Assembly: GCA_035628035.1 (NCBI GenBank)
Contig: DASPKS010000020.1
Location: 1-13,730, forward strand
Length of the DNA: 13,730 bases
Direction: 5' to 3'
Source of the DNA: DASPKS01 sp035628035
GTDB lineage: Bacteria > Bacteroidota > Rhodothermia > Rhodothermales > Rubricoccaceae
Shown piece by piece: positions 12,133-13,730 of the stretch. A program made the translations under genes and the position numbers. Each line of letters starts with the position of its first letter. Within the stretch, counting starts at the first letter, position 1. The notes beneath the pieces were generated by a model, which worked only from the letters and a program-made list of their open reading frames with translations, was not told the DNA's origin and ran no database searches.

Positions 12133-13730
12133 TCAGCGCACGCGCGTCACGCGGACCTGGTCGCGGAAGTCCTCGCCCTGGACGGCGACGACGTAGGCCC
12201 CCGCCGGGAGCGCCTGGCCGTCGAGCGAGAGGCGGACGCGCTGGCCGGCCGCGACGTCCTCGTCGAGGAGCACCGCGACGCGGCGGCCGTCGATGGCGAA
12301 CACCTCGGCCCGCACCCGCTGCGCCCGGGCCACGCTCAGCGTGACCTCGCTCTGGTTGCGGAACGGGTTGGGCGATGCCGCGAGGGTGTGCGTAGCGCCG
12401 GGCTGCTCCGGCCCACCCTCGTTGGCCACCGTGCCCTGGAGGAACGTGGCGGTGTAGACGCCGCGCCCGTGCGTGGCCGCCATCACCGTCTGATCCGACT
12501 CGCGCCACTGCAGCATGTCCACACGCACCGTCGGGAACGAGGGGGCGGGCGTCCACTCGGGGCTGGCCACCGTGATGTCGGTGGTTTCCCACACGCCGGC
12601 TTCGGTGGCGAGGATCACGCGACGGCGGTCGTTCGGATTGAACAGGGCCCACCGTACCGGCACGCGGGGGTAGTTCCCCGTCCGGTTCATCCACGTCGTC
12701 CCGCCGTCCACCGTCTCCCACACTGACTGCGCGTTGTAGTTGGAGATGGTCACGAGGAGGTGGTTCTCGCTCTCGCCGATCTCGATGCAGGAGATGGTCC
12801 CGGCCATCCCTGCCCCCGCGTTGATCTGCGTGAGGACGGGTGTGGCATGCGCGTCCGTCACTTTGTAGACGCGCCCCCCCTCCGTCCCGATGAAGAGGGT
12901 CGTCGTGCCGGGGGTGGAGTAGGGGGAGACCCGGAAGTGGGTGGCGCGCGAGCCGAGCGACATCGGCACCTGCTGGGGCGACGGCGTCGTGCTCACGCCG
13001 GAGACCCGCCAGATCGTCGTGGCGTCGCGGGTGGTGAACAGGATGTCCTCGCGGTCGTCGTAGTCGGCGTAGTTGATGAAGTAGCCGGTGTTCTCCGAGA
13101 GGAGCGTGAGCGGGAAGGAGTGCCCCCCGTTGACGCTCCGGTAGAAGTTGTTGTAGACGTACGAGGCGATGCCGATCAGGCTGTTCGTCTGGTCGATAAA
13201 CGTAAACCCGCCGTCGCCGCCGCGCACCTCGACGGTGGCGTCGATCCCCGCCGCGTCGAAGCGCTGTGTCCCGTTGTCCTGGGCGCCGGCGAGCATCACG
13301 TGCGAGCCGGCCTCCGGGGCGATGGCGCCCGCGTAGAACTGCGTGACGTTGTACCCGGTGTTGCGGTCGACGGGCGTCGGGGCCGGCGCCGAGAGGTTCT
13401 CCGTCGCGTAGACGCCGCCGTCGTTGCTGAAGAGGACGTGGTCGGAGAGCCCGGGCCGGAACGCGACGCCGTGCTGGTCGGCGTGGACGTAGGGGAGCCC
13501 GAAGCCCCCGTACCAATGCGAGACCTGGGTCCACGACGCGCCCCCGTCGAGGCTGCGGAACACGTTGATCCCGCCGACGACGACCTTGTTCGGGTCGTCC
13601 GGTGCCACTTCGAGCGAGAGGTCGTACCACGCCTGCCCCCGCGAGAAGTCGGCCCCGTACTGGACGTCGTTGACCGTCGTGATGGACGTCCAGGTGGCGC
13701 CCCCGTCGGTCGTCTTGTAGAAGCCATGGA
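12133..13730 (-). CDS. Secreted Asp-box (BNR-like) beta-propeller protein with type IX sorting domain, partial 5' end
   Basis: The C-terminal 531 residues of a larger protein; the frame stays open to the right edge with no start needed in the window. It contains several Asp-box/BNR repeats, visible as KTTDGGATW, RSLDGGASW, YRSVNGGHSF and ETVDGGTTW. These sit in the turns of sialidase- or VPS10/sortilin-like beta-propellers. The last ~80 residues form a type IX secretion (Por) C-terminal sorting domain: SPNPFRNQSEVTLSV, a middle AEVFAIDGRRVAVL, then LPAGAYVVAV and a basic end RVTRVR. It should therefore be exported across the outer membrane and kept on the surface or released. No catalytic residues of a glycosidase can be identified, so activity is unknown. 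The stop is ten bases from the convergent biotin carboxylase stop. Confidence 0.92.
   Translation of the reverse strand, partial: HGFYKTTDGGATWTSITTVNDVQYGADFSRGQAWYDLSLEVAPDDPNKVVVGGINVFRSLDGGASWTQVSHWYGGFGLPYVHADQHGVAFRPGLSDHVLFSNDGGVYATENLSAPAPTPVDRNTGYNVTQFYAGAIAPEAGSHVMLAGAQDNGTQRFDAAGIDATVEVRGGDGGFTFIDQTNSLIGIASYVYNNFYRSVNGGHSFPLTLLSENTGYFINYADYDDREDILFTTRDATTIWRVSGVSTTPSPQQVPMSLGSRATHFRVSPYSTPGTTTLFIGTEGGRVYKVTDAHATPVLTQINAGAGMAGTISCIEIGESENHLLVTISNYNAQSVWETVDGGTTWMNRTGNYPRVPVRWALFNPNDRRRVILATEAGVWETTDITVASPEWTPAPSFPTVRVDMLQWRESDQTVMAATHGRGVYTATFLQGTVANEGGPEQPGATHTLAASPNPFRNQSEVTLSVARAQRVRAEVFAIDGRRVAVLLDEDVAAGQRVRLSLDGQALPAGAYVVAVQGEDFRDQVRVTRVR

Overview
The window is very GC-rich (roughly 70%) bacterial chromosome with tightly packed genes, no recognisable mobile element, no tRNA or rRNA and no CRISPR array. 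Three things point to Bacteroidota in the broad sense, most likely a high-GC Rhodothermota lineage (Salinibacter/Rubricoccaceae-like): a C-terminal type IX secretion sorting domain, a BtuB/BtuG-type vitamin B12 importer pair, and starts that lack Shine-Dalgarno sequences but have TAnnTT-type -7 boxes. The lineage assignment is inference; the gene content was read directly.

Layout. (1) 1-819, minus strand, is a GNAT acetyltransferase that carries a second domain resembling Imm31 and runs off the left edge. (2) 820-1240 is a divergent promoter region followed by a cobalamin riboswitch and an intrinsic terminator that ends one base before the next start codon. (3) 1241-4452 is a B12-uptake operon: a BtuB-type TonB-dependent receptor, a BtuG-type surface beta-propeller lipoprotein, and a 75-residue BFD-like [2Fe-2S] protein whose start overlaps the preceding stop. 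(4) 4497-5201 is a PIG-L family deacetylase. (5) 6510-5202, minus strand, is a three-gene operon with 4-base start/stop overlaps: a GlsB/YeaQ-type membrane protein, a DUF72 protein and a small conserved protein. (6) 6649-8508 is the translational GTPase TypA/BipA. (7) 8579-9640 is a TerB-like protein with a C-terminal PH/GRAM-like region. (8) 10550-9645, minus strand, is a DnaJ/CbpA-type co-chaperone without a zinc finger. (9) 10623-12122 is a biotin carboxylase subunit. (10) 13730-12133, minus strand, is the C-terminal part of a secreted Asp-box beta-propeller protein with a type IX sorting tail.

How it fits together. The most coherent system is the B12 module. When cobalamin is plentiful the riboswitch should fold and allow the terminator to form, shutting off the receptor, the surface lipoprotein and the small iron-sulfur protein together. 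The iron-sulfur protein is the unusual member and may act in redox handling of imported cobalamin or in iron/redox sensing; this is a hypothesis. The other genes are mainly stress, translation, folding and central metabolism functions with no evident link. The three convergent gene pairs are separated by 0, 4 and 10 bases, and each junction carries a short inverted repeat around the stop codons. A recurring box, TANYTTNCC, lies upstream of four transcription units and looks like the local -7 promoter element.
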